The notes under the pieces are model-generated. The model was given only the letters and a program-made list of their open reading frames with translations, had not been told where the DNA came from and did no database searches. The translations under genes and the position numbers were made by a program. Shown one piece after another: positions 52,009-60,717 of a stretch of 64,000 nucleotides of DNA (position 1 is the stretch's first letter; each line of letters begins with the position of its first letter). Source of the stretch: Jejuia rubra (GTDB taxonomy: Bacteria; Bacteroidota; Bacteroidia; Flavobacteriales; Flavobacteriaceae); the NCBI RefSeq assembly GCF_042684665.1, contig NZ_JBHULY010000019.1, positions 62,001 through 126,000 on the forward strand. Reading direction: 5' to 3'.

Positions 52009-55000
52009 ATGTCATCAAACAAGAAATACTGGAAAAGTGTTGAAGAGCTAAAAGATAGCTCAATTGTTGAGACGCTAAAACACAACGAATTTGTAGAAGA
52101 GATTCCTACCGATGAATTTTTGGGTGATAAGGAAACTTTGGAGGCTACTTCTACCTCACGTCGTGATTTCTTAAAATATGTTGGTTTTACCACTGCGGCC
52201 GCTTCATTAGCGGCATGTGAAGGGCCAGTGAAGAAATCAATTCCTTACGTGGTACAGCCGACGGAAATTATTCCTGGTGTTGCTAACTATTATGCAACTA
52301 CCATTGCAGATGGTTACGATTTTGCAAGTGTTTTGGTAAAAACCCGTGAGGGACGTCCTATTAAGATTGAAAACAACACGATGGCTGGTAGTGGTGCCAA
52401 TGCCAGAGTGAATGCTTCGGTTTTAGGATTGTATGATAGCCTAAGGGTTATGGGGTCTAAGAAAGGAGGCGAATCTATTTCTTGGGATGATTTTGATGCT
52501 GAAACTTCTAAAGCTTTAACGGATATTGCGGCGGCAAATCAATCAATTGTATTGTTGACGCAAACTTTTGCAAGTCCGTCCACAGATAAATTGGTAGGTG
52601 AGTTTACTGAGAAATATGGTAACGTTAGCCATGTTCAATATGATGCGATTTCAGAATCTGCGGCTTTGGATGCTTACCAAGCAAAATACGGAGAAAGAGG
52701 CCTAGCGAATTACGATTTTTCAAAGGCGATGACCATCGTTTCAGTTGGTGCAGACTTCCTTGGAGATTGGCAAGGCGGTGGCTTTGATTCAGGATATTCT
52801 AAAAACAGAGTGCCGGACCATGGTAAAATGTCTCGTCATATTCAGTTTGAATCTAATATGTCGTTAACTGGTGCTAACGCGGATAAGCGTGTGCCATTAA
52901 CGCCAAGCCAACAAAAACAAGCTCTGGCTAAATTGTATAGTTTGGTTGTTGGTGGAGCTGTTTCAACTGATTTGCCAGAAGCGATTAATGAGGCAGTTGC
53001 AAAAGCGGCTTCAGCATTAAAGAAAGCCGGAAGCAAAGGTGTCTTGGTGACTGGAATTCAAGATGTGAATGCCCAAACTGTAGCTTTAGAAATAAATGCG
53101 GCTTTGGGAAGTAAAGCTTTCGATCCAGGCACGCCGATTAAAACACGTCAAGGCAACGATAAAGCGGTAGCAAAATTAGTTGCTGATATGAAGGCCGGAA
53201 AGGTTGGGGCTATCATCATGAGTGGTGTGAATCCTGCTTATACTTTGCCAAATTCGACTGATTTCCTTGAAGGACTAGGAAAAACAAAATTGTCCGTAGC
53301 GTTTTCTCTGAAAGAAGACGAAACTTCTACGGCATGTGATTATATCGCTGCAGCACCTCACTATTTAGAATCTTGGGGTGATGTGGAATTGAAAAAGGGA
53401 CACTTTGGTTTAACACAGCCAACGATTCGTCCTTTGTTCGATACAAGACAATTTCAGGAAGCTTTGTTAAAGTGGACTGGAAATGACAGTTCATATTTGG
53501 ACTACATCAAAGCCACCTGGAATGATGGAATTTTAGGAGGTAGTTCTTTCAACCAAGCCTTGCACGATGGTATTTTCGTTGCGGGCGGTGCTTCTGGAAA
53601 TGGAGTAAGTGGATCTCACACGGTTGAAACGACTTCTACTAAACTAAAAGATAAAAAAGATAGAACTTTTGTTGGAGGCATTATCCATGATGTTGCCGTT
53701 GGTGTTGGTATCAAAGACGAGGATAAAAATGAGTTTGTTACCACAACATCTTCCCAAACGATAGATGCTGGAGGAGCTAACGGTAGTGCAGGCATTGTAA
53801 GTGGAGTAAGTGCTGCAAGGGCCTTAGCAAAATCTTCAAAATCTGATGGTTTAGAATTAACATTATATGCCAAAACAGGTATGGGTGACGGTCAACAAGC
53901 CAACAACCCATGGTTGCAAGAATTCCCTGATCCGATTACAAGAACGGCTTGGGATAACTATTTAACCGTTTCCAAAGCTGATGCCGATGCATTAGGTTTA
54001 GAAAATACCCACGTGGCTAACGGTGCTTTGAATAGTAACTATGCAAAAGTTACTGTTAATGGTGTTTCGGTTACCGTGCCTGTTATAATTCAACCAGGTC
54101 AGGCCAAAGGTTCTGTTGGATTGGCGTTTGGGTATGGCAAGACCCAAGGCATGAAAGAAGAAATGCAAGTAGGTGTAAATGCCTATCCATTATATCAGGA
54201 TTTCAACAACGTACAGAGCGTTACTGTTGAAGCTGTTGGCGGAGAGCATGAATTTGCCTGCGTACAGTTGCACAATACCCTGATGGGACGTGGGGATATC
54301 GTAAAGGAAACCACTTTAGAAATCTTCAATACCTATGATAGGGAAGACCACGAGCACGGTTGGAACAAAGTACCAAAAGTATCTTTGAACCACGAAGAAA
54401 CACCTGTAACTTCTCCTGAAGTGGATTTATGGGATGAGTTTGACCGTTCTATCGGACATCACTTCAATCTATCTATTGATTTAAATGCCTGTACGGGATG
54501 TGGTGCCTGCGTGATTGCTTGTCACTCTGAAAATAACGTACCTGTAGTTGGGAAAACTGAAGTACGTCGTAGTCGTGATATGCACTGGTTGCGCATCGAT
54601 AGATATTATTCTTCGGAAGAGTCCTTTGAAGGAGACAATTCCAAAAAAGATAATATTTCTGGTTTAGGAAGCTCATTAAGTGAGTTTGGTGAAATGGAAA
54701 ATGCAGCAGATAACCCTGAAGTAGCATTCCAGCCAGTAATGTGTCAGCACTGTAACCATGCGCCTTGTGAAACTGTTTGTCCTGTAGCCGCAACCTCTCA
54801 CGGTCGTCAAGGTCAAAACCATATGGCGTACAACCGTTGTGTAGGTACAAGATACTGTGCCAACAACTGTCCTTACAAAGTGCGTCGTTTCAACTGGTTC
54901 TTATATAACGGCAATGATGAATTCGATTACCATATGAATGACGATTTAGGCCGTATGGTGTTGAATCCAGATGTTGTGGTGCGTTCACGTGGTGTAATGG

Positions 55001-55266
55001 AAAAATGTTCAATGTGTATTCAGAAGACACAGAAAACCATTTTGGATGCCAAACGTGACGGACGCCAGATTAAGGATGGAGAATTCCAAACGGCTTGTTC
55101 GGCAGCATGTAACAATGGTGCCATGGTATTTGGAGATATCAATGATAAGGAAAGTAAAGTTGCAAAACTTAAGGAAGATAATCGTATGTATCACTTGTTA
55201 GAGCATGTTGGCACAAAACCAAACGTGATTTACCAGACCAAAGTGAGAAATACAACCGAAGCATAA
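52009..55266 (+). CDS. actB: Alternative complex III subunit B (molybdopterin-like plus iron-sulfur domains)
   Basis: 1085 residues. A twin-arginine-like signal SRRDFLK (50-56) precedes a hydrophobic stretch ending LAAC (Cys70), which may be lipid-modified. A molybdopterin-oxidoreductase-like domain (about 75-790) follows; in known ActB proteins it has no molybdenum cofactor. From about 826 a ferredoxin-type domain carries CTGCGACVIAC, CQHCNHAPCETVCP, CVGTRYCANNCP and CSMC...CSAAC, enough for three 4Fe-4S clusters and one 3Fe-4S cluster. It receives electrons from quinol and passes them to the haems of ActA/ActE. It lies between actA and actC in the operon. Confidence 0.95.
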   Translation: MSSNKKYWKSVEELKDSSIVETLKHNEFVEEIPTDEFLGDKETLEATSTSRRDFLKYVGFTTAAASLAACEGPVKKSIPYVVQPTEIIPGVANYYATTIADGYDFASVLVKTREGRPIKIENNTMAGSGANARVNASVLGLYDSLRVMGSKKGGESISWDDFDAETSKALTDIAAANQSIVLLTQTFASPSTDKLVGEFTEKYGNVSHVQYDAISESAALDAYQAKYGERGLANYDFSKAMTIVSVGADFLGDWQGGGFDSGYSKNRVPDHGKMSRHIQFESNMSLTGANADKRVPLTPSQQKQALAKLYSLVVGGAVSTDLPEAINEAVAKAASALKKAGSKGVLVTGIQDVNAQTVALEINAALGSKAFDPGTPIKTRQGNDKAVAKLVADMKAGKVGAIIMSGVNPAYTLPNSTDFLEGLGKTKLSVAFSLKEDETSTACDYIAAAPHYLESWGDVELKKGHFGLTQPTIRPLFDTRQFQEALLKWTGNDSSYLDYIKATWNDGILGGSSFNQALHDGIFVAGGASGNGVSGSHTVETTSTKLKDKKDRTFVGGIIHDVAVGVGIKDEDKNEFVTTTSSQTIDAGGANGSAGIVSGVSAARALAKSSKSDGLELTLYAKTGMGDGQQANNPWLQEFPDPITRTAWDNYLTVSKADADALGLENTHVANGALNSNYAKVTVNGVSVTVPVIIQPGQAKGSVGLAFGYGKTQGMKEEMQVGVNAYPLYQDFNNVQSVTVEAVGGEHEFACVQLHNTLMGRGDIVKETTLEIFNTYDREDHEHGWNKVPKVSLNHEETPVTSPEVDLWDEFDRSIGHHFNLSIDLNACTGCGACVIACHSENNVPVVGKTEVRRSRDMHWLRIDRYYSSEESFEGDNSKKDNISGLGSSLSEFGEMENAADNPEVAFQPVMCQHCNHAPCETVCPVAATSHGRQGQNHMAYNRCVGTRYCANNCPYKVRRFNWFLYNGNDEFDYHMNDDLGRMVLNPDVVVRSRGVMEKCSMCIQKTQKTILDAKRDGRQIKDGEFQTACSAACNNGAMVFGDINDKESKVAKLKEDNRMYHLLEHVGTKPNVIYQTKVRNTTEA

Positions 55267-55352
55267 TTTTAAGTAGCAAAGTAAAAAGTTGAGAAGTTTA
55301 AAAGTGCTTTTACTTTAAACTTTTAAACACATAAACAATTAAACAATTAAAT

Positions 55353-57098
55353 ATGGCGTCTCATTACGAAGCACCTATTAGAAGACCTTTAGTTACAGGC
55401 GAGAAATCATACCACGATGTTACCGTGGATGTGGCCAAACCTGTAGAAGGAAAAGCCAATAAGCACTGGTGGATAGTTTTTGGTATCTCACTTGCCGCTT
55501 TTCTTTGGGGAATTGGATGTATCATTTATACCATATCAACGGGTATCGGTACTTGGGGTTTGAATAAAACCGTAGGTTGGGCCTGGGATATTACCAACTT
55601 CGTTTGGTGGGTAGGTATTGGTCACGCGGGAACGCTGATTTCAGCGGTATTGTTGCTCTTCCGTCAAAAGTGGAGAATGGCCGTAAACCGTTCCGCGGAA
55701 GCGATGACCATTTTCTCGGTAGTACAGGCTGGTTTATTCCCGATCATTCACATGGGGCGTCCTTGGTTAGGCTATTGGGTATTGCCAATTCCAAACCAAT
55801 TCGGGTCGCTATGGGTAAACTTCAACTCACCATTGCTTTGGGACGTATTTGCGATTTCAACGTATCTATCGGTATCCTTAGTATTCTGGTGGACAGGTTT
55901 ATTGCCAGATTTCGCAATGATTCGCGATAGAGCAGTTAAGCCATTTCAAAAGAAAATATATTCCTTATTAAGTTTCGGATGGTCCGGTCGTGCAAAGGAC
56001 TGGCAACGTTTTGAAGAAGTGTCTTTGGTACTTGCTGGTTTAGCAACACCACTAGTACTTTCTGTACACACAATTGTATCCTTTGACTTTGCCACTTCGG
56101 TAATTCCAGGTTGGCATACCACTATCTTCCCACCGTATTTCGTTGCGGGAGCGGTATTCTCTGGATTTGCGATGGTGAACACGCTTTTGATTATTATGAG
56201 AAAAGTGTGTGATTTAGAAGATTATATCACAGTACAACATATCGAATTGATGAACATCGTCATCATGATTACGGGTTCTATCGTTGGTGTGGCATACATC
56301 ACCGAGCTATTTATCGCTTGGTACTCAGGTGTGGAATATGAGCAATACGCCTTCTTAAATAGAGCAACCGGACCTTACTGGTGGGCCTATTGGGCGATGA
56401 TGACCTGTAACGTATTTTCGCCACAATTTATGTGGTTCAAAAAATTAAGAACAAGCATCATGTTCTCTTTCTTTATATCGATTGTGGTAAACATCGGAAT
56501 GTGGTTTGAACGTTTTGTAATTATCGTAACCTCATTGCATAGGGATTACTTGCCATCGTCATGGACTATGTTCTCGCCAACCTTTGTGGATATTGGGATA
56601 TTTATCGGTACCATTGGATTCTTCTTTGTGTTGTTCTTACTTTATTCTAGAACATTCCCTGTAATTGCACAGGCTGAGGTGAAGACCATCTTGAAATCTT
56701 CTGGTGAGCGTTACAAAAAGATTAGGGAAAGAGGTGATAGTTTAGTGGGTACAGGTGCCGATGAACGTACTTCAGGAAAATCAGCAACAGTGGCTCCAAC
56801 CTCTGAGGCTCCTAAAACAGAGGTTTCAGATGAAGATAAATCTGCAATGACCGACTCACTTTTATCAAGTATTGGTGCGTTTGATGCATCTACTCAGACG
56901 GCAGACGACTTGAAGAAAATCAGTGGTGTTGGTCCAAAAATGGAACAAGTTTTAAACAGTATTGGTATCTACACTTTCCTTCAGGTAAGCAAGATGACCA
57001 AAAAAGAATATGATTTGTTGGACAGTATCACAGGTTCTTTCCCGGGTAGGGCAGAACGTGACGATTGGGCCGGGCAAGCTAAAAAATTAATAAACTAA
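55353..57098 (+). CDS. actC: Alternative complex III subunit C (NrfD-like) with C-terminal helix-hairpin-helix domain
   Basis: 581 residues. About ten membrane helices (40-460) form an NrfD/PsrC-like protein that binds quinol (WWVGIGHAGTLISA, GWHTTIFPPYFVAGAVFSG, DYITVQHIELMNI). After about residue 470 comes a charged linker and then a soluble domain (about 514-581) with TADDLKKISGVGPKMEQVLNSIGI, a helix-hairpin-helix fold of the kind found in DNA-binding and ribosomal protein L21-type extensions. This tail is unusual on a membrane protein. It should sit on the cytoplasmic side if the helix count is even. The 87-base leader is AT-rich with AAACTTTTAAAC-type repeats and no promoter. Confidence 0.93.
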   Translation: MASHYEAPIRRPLVTGEKSYHDVTVDVAKPVEGKANKHWWIVFGISLAAFLWGIGCIIYTISTGIGTWGLNKTVGWAWDITNFVWWVGIGHAGTLISAVLLLFRQKWRMAVNRSAEAMTIFSVVQAGLFPIIHMGRPWLGYWVLPIPNQFGSLWVNFNSPLLWDVFAISTYLSVSLVFWWTGLLPDFAMIRDRAVKPFQKKIYSLLSFGWSGRAKDWQRFEEVSLVLAGLATPLVLSVHTIVSFDFATSVIPGWHTTIFPPYFVAGAVFSGFAMVNTLLIIMRKVCDLEDYITVQHIELMNIVIMITGSIVGVAYITELFIAWYSGVEYEQYAFLNRATGPYWWAYWAMMTCNVFSPQFMWFKKLRTSIMFSFFISIVVNIGMWFERFVIIVTSLHRDYLPSSWTMFSPTFVDIGIFIGTIGFFFVLFLLYSRTFPVIAQAEVKTILKSSGERYKKIRERGDSLVGTGADERTSGKSATVAPTSEAPKTEVSDEDKSAMTDSLLSSIGAFDASTQTADDLKKISGVGPKMEQVLNSIGIYTFLQVSKMTKKEYDLLDSITGSFPGRAERDDWAGQAKKLIN

Positions 57099-57107
57099 AC
57101 ATAGTCA

Positions 57108-57641
57108 ATGGAAGCTTCAAAAGTTATTCACGCTATCTATACTGATGATGATGTATTAATGTCGGCCGTTAAAAAGGTGAAGGCAGCAAAACATCATATC
57201 GAAGAAATATATACACCGTTTCCGGTACACGGGCTAGACAAAGCAATGGGCTTGGCGCCAACCAGAATTGCGATTACATCGTTTATGTATGGGTTGGTTG
57301 GTTTATCGGTTGCCATTACCATGATGAACTTCATCATGATTGAGGATTGGCCTCAAAATATTGGAGGCAAGCCTAGCTTTAGCTATTTGGAAAATATGCC
57401 GGCTTTTGTGCCGATTATGTTTGAGTTGACGGTATTCTTTGCAGCGCATTTAATGGTAATCACTTTCTATTTAAGAAGTAGGATGTGGCCGTTTAAAAAA
57501 GCTGAGAATCCAGATCCAAGAACTACAGACGACCATTTTTTAATGGAAATTGCGGTGCATGGTAATGAGAGCGAGTTACAAAGTTTACTTGCCGAAACAG
57601 GTGCAGTTGAAGTTAATATAGTTGATAAAGAAGCGCATTAA
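57108..57641 (+). CDS. actD: Alternative complex III subunit D (DUF3341)
   Basis: 177 residues. The N-terminal soluble part (HAIYTDDDVLMSAVKKVKAAKHHIEEIYTPFPVHGLDKAMGL) is the DUF3341 signature, followed by two membrane helices (ITSFMYGLVGLSVAITMMNF, IMFELTVFFAAHLMVITFYL). It has no cofactor motif and is a structural subunit of the complex. It starts nine bases after actC and ends ten bases before the actE start. Confidence 0.93.
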   Translation: MEASKVIHAIYTDDDVLMSAVKKVKAAKHHIEEIYTPFPVHGLDKAMGLAPTRIAITSFMYGLVGLSVAITMMNFIMIEDWPQNIGGKPSFSYLENMPAFVPIMFELTVFFAAHLMVITFYLRSRMWPFKKAENPDPRTTDDHFLMEIAVHGNESELQSLLAETGAVEVNIVDKEAH

Positions 57642-57651
57642 TATAATTTAT

Positions 57652-58206
57652 ATGAAAAGCTTAATTAGAATAGCATTTGTAGCAGTTGTTTTAGTAGCTG
57701 TGTCGTGTAAGACGGATACTGCTCGTAACTATGAGTTTATGCCAAACATGTACGAACCCGTAAGTTATGAAACGTATGGTGAAAATGACATGTTTGAAAA
57801 TGAAATGGCTTCAAGAACCCCGGTTGAAGGAACTGTGCCAAGAGGGTCTGTGCCGTTTGATATTGAAAATTCCACAGCAGGTTATGAATTGGCCAAGGCT
57901 ACAATCACTTGTCCGTTAGACTCAACTCAAGTAGATTTGGATAGAGGAAAGGAATTGTATGATATTTATTGTGGCATCTGCCATGGCAACAAAGGCGATG
58001 GCCAAGGTAAGTTGGTAAAGCGCGAAAAGATTTTGGGTATTCCAAGTTATGATGATGCAGGTAGAGCTATCAACGAAGGCAGTATTTACCATACGATTTA
58101 CTATGGTAAAAACGCTATGGGGAGTTATGCAAATCAGTTGAACGAGGAAGAACGTTGGCAGGTTGTGTCTTATGTTCTAAAGTTAAAAGCAGATTTAGAA
58201 AAGTAA
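57652..58206 (+). CDS. actE: Alternative complex III subunit E (mono-haem cytochrome c lipoprotein)
   Basis: 184 residues from ATG 57652; the frame runs further up but overlaps the end of actD. A lipoprotein signal ends in VAVSCKTD, with the cysteine anchoring the protein in the membrane. A mono-haem cytochrome c domain has CGICHGNKGDGQG and an axial methionine in KNAMGSYANQL. It passes electrons from the act haems toward the oxidase. It lies between actD and actF. Confidence 0.93.
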   Translation: MKSLIRIAFVAVVLVAVSCKTDTARNYEFMPNMYEPVSYETYGENDMFENEMASRTPVEGTVPRGSVPFDIENSTAGYELAKATITCPLDSTQVDLDRGKELYDIYCGICHGNKGDGQGKLVKREKILGIPSYDDAGRAINEGSIYHTIYYGKNAMGSYANQLNEEERWQVVSYVLKLKADLEK

Positions 58207-58213
58207 TAGAGAT

Positions 58214-59587
58214 ATGCAAGATTACAAGTTTTCAAATAAATTAAGGACATTTTCTTTCATCCTAATGGTATTGGGATTGTTAGGAGTGGGGTATGGATTT
58301 ATGACCTCCAATAAGTCTTTTGAAGAAGTTGAGCATTTACTAGCTGAGGAATCACATCACGGTGGCGGACATGGAGAAGAGGCGGCTCATGCAGTAGCAA
58401 GTCACGACAATCATGCTGATGATGCCCATGCTACTGATTCACACGGTGATAATGCACATGGAGAGGTGGATGAGCATACCAAGCATATTGAGCATGTACA
58501 GCACCAAATTCATAATAGACCTTGGGCGGCCCTTTACGTTGCGGCATTCTTTTTTATGATGATAGCTTTAGGCTGTTTGGCCTTTTATGCCATTCAGATT
58601 GCATCGCAAGCAGGATGGTCTCCTGTATTGTTTAGGGTGATGGAAGGGATAACTGCATATCTATTGCCTGGAGCAATAATTGTATTGCTCATTGCTATAG
58701 CTTCTGGAACAGTAGGACATTATAATTTGTTTATTTGGATGGACCCGGATGTAGTAGCTCACGATAAATTGATTCAAGGAAAATCAGGATGGTTAAACTT
58801 GACTGGCTTTATAATCCGTGCTATTATCTTTATTAGTGGTTGGGTTTTATATCGTCATTTTTCACGTAAATTTTCAATTGCACAGGATACAGCTGAAGAT
58901 AAAAGCAACTTTAAAAAGTCATTCCGTATTTCAGCGGCATTCTTGGTATTCTTCATCTATACGGAATCCATGATGTCTTGGGATTGGATTATGAGTGTTG
59001 ATCCACACTGGTTTTCAACATTATTTGGATGGTATGTATTCGCTTCCATGTTTGTAAGTGGTATCACTGTGATTGCTTTGATTTCGATTTACCTAAAATC
59101 TAGAGGATATCTAGAATTTGTGAATGAAAACCATTTACACGATGTGGCAAAGTTTATGTTTGCGATGAGTATTTTCTGGACCTATCTGTGGTTCTCACAA
59201 TTCATGCTGATTTGGTATTCTAACATTCCGGAAGAAGTTACCTATTTCATCTCAAGATTCAACGATTATAAATTACCATTCTTGGGTATGGTGGTACTGA
59301 ACTTTGTGTTCCCAATTTTAATGTTGATGAATGCGGACTATAAGCGAATTCCTTGGTTCGTAGTTATGACTGGTTTGGTAATCTTATTTGGACACTATAT
59401 TGATGTTTTTAATATGATAATGCCTGCAACTGTTGGAGATAGATGGTTTATTGGTATCCCAGAAATCAGCTCGATATTACTGTTTGCGGGTCTGTTCATC
59501 TTTGTGGTGTTTACAGCTTTAACAAAAGCACCATTACTGGTAAAGCAGTATCCATTTAGAAAAGAAAGTGAAGATTTTCATTATTAA
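58214..59587 (+). CDS. actF: Alternative complex III subunit F with a histidine-rich loop
   Basis: 457 residues with about ten membrane helices (for example VLGLLGVGYGFM, YVAAFFFMMIALGCLAFYAI, FIGTI-like helices further on), a second NrfD-like membrane subunit. Between helix 1 and helix 2 (about residues 45-98) lies an unusual loop with about 14 histidines among Asp, Glu, Gly and Ala (for example SHHGGGHGEE, SHDNHADDAHATDSHGDNAH), which could bind copper or zinc. It starts eight bases after actE and is followed after 30 bases by coxB. Confidence 0.93.
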   Translation: MQDYKFSNKLRTFSFILMVLGLLGVGYGFMTSNKSFEEVEHLLAEESHHGGGHGEEAAHAVASHDNHADDAHATDSHGDNAHGEVDEHTKHIEHVQHQIHNRPWAALYVAAFFFMMIALGCLAFYAIQIASQAGWSPVLFRVMEGITAYLLPGAIIVLLIAIASGTVGHYNLFIWMDPDVVAHDKLIQGKSGWLNLTGFIIRAIIFISGWVLYRHFSRKFSIAQDTAEDKSNFKKSFRISAAFLVFFIYTESMMSWDWIMSVDPHWFSTLFGWYVFASMFVSGITVIALISIYLKSRGYLEFVNENHLHDVAKFMFAMSIFWTYLWFSQFMLIWYSNIPEEVTYFISRFNDYKLPFLGMVVLNFVFPILMLMNADYKRIPWFVVMTGLVILFGHYIDVFNMIMPATVGDRWFIGIPEISSILLFAGLFIFVVFTALTKAPLLVKQYPFRKESEDFHY

Positions 59588-59617
59588 TTAAGATATAAAT
59601 AAAGACGACCGATAACA

Positions 59618-60691
59618 ATGACTGCTTTATTAACAATTATAGTTTTAGTATTTATTTTAATTGCCATTTGGCAGATGGTGAAGATTTTCGATTTAGCACA
59701 GGCTAGACAAGAAAGTACTACTGCTGGCGTTGCTACCGATAAGGACAACACCATGAATGGTTACTTAATGATGGGCTTTTTGGCCTTTATTTATGTCATT
59801 ACCATTGTATGTTGTGTAAAATATGGCGATTTACCTTTGATGTCGAATTCGGCATCTGAGCATGGACCGACGATAGATAACTTGATGGTTATTTCCATGG
59901 TGATTATCTTCTTTGTACAGACGGTAACTCAGTTTTTATTGCATTACTTCGCATACAAGTATAAAGGTGAAAAAGGGAAGAAAGCTTTATTCTTTGCTGA
60001 TAATAATAAGTTGGAATTTATTTGGACGATCATTCCTGTAATCGTTTTGGCTGGTTTAATTATTTACGGGTTGAATACTTGGATCAATATCATGGGTGTT
60101 GATGAAAGTGACGATCCATTAGTAGTTGAATTATATGCACAACAGTTTAACTGGAAAGCACGATACGGCGGTGCAGACAATACCCTAGGGAAGGCAAATG
60201 TGCGTTTGATCGATATCGATCGTGCTAACATTTTAGGTTTGGATGAATCCGATCCTAATGCTCAGGATGATGTGATTACCACTGAATTGCACTTACCAGT
60301 AGGTCGCCCTGTACTGTTCAAAATGCGTTCACAGGATGTTTTACACTCTGCATATATGCCTCACTTTAGAGCTCAAATGAACTGCGTGCCTGGTATGATT
60401 ACCCAGTTTGGGTTTACGCCTACAAAAACCACGGCGCAAATGCGGGAAACACAGCAAATGAAGGATAAGGTACAACATATCAATGAAATCCGGACTGAAA
60501 AGAGCAAAGCCTTAATAGCTAAAGGCGAGGATGCTTTAGAGCGTTATGAATTTGATTATTTGTTGTTGTGTAATAAGATATGTGGCAAATCGCATTACAA
60601 TATGCAAATGAAAATTGTGGTGGAAACACAAGAAGAATATGACGCTTGGATGAAGGAGCAGAAGGAATTCAAAAACTCTTTAATTAACTAA
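59618..60691 (+). CDS. coxB: Cytochrome c oxidase subunit II
   Basis: 357 residues. Three hydrophobic segments (LLTIIVLVFILIAIWQMV, MGFLAFIYVITIVCCVKYG, and WTIIPVIVLAGLIIYGL after VISMVIIFFVQTVTQFLL) precede the periplasmic CuA domain. CuA ligands: H243 in VLHSAYMPHF, then C318, C322, H326 and M329 in CNKICGKSHYNM. A charged stretch of about 40 residues (MRETQQ to ALERYEFDY) lies between the two ligand groups and is an insertion relative to other phyla. There is no C-terminal cytochrome c domain, so electrons arrive from a separate donor, likely the act complex. Confidence 0.95.
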   Translation: MTALLTIIVLVFILIAIWQMVKIFDLAQARQESTTAGVATDKDNTMNGYLMMGFLAFIYVITIVCCVKYGDLPLMSNSASEHGPTIDNLMVISMVIIFFVQTVTQFLLHYFAYKYKGEKGKKALFFADNNKLEFIWTIIPVIVLAGLIIYGLNTWINIMGVDESDDPLVVELYAQQFNWKARYGGADNTLGKANVRLIDIDRANILGLDESDPNAQDDVITTELHLPVGRPVLFKMRSQDVLHSAYMPHFRAQMNCVPGMITQFGFTPTKTTAQMRETQQMKDKVQHINEIRTEKSKALIAKGEDALERYEFDYLLLCNKICGKSHYNMQMKIVVETQEEYDAWMKEQKEFKNSLIN

Positions 60692-60717
60692 TACAAAAAG
60701 AAAAACGAAATAAGATT

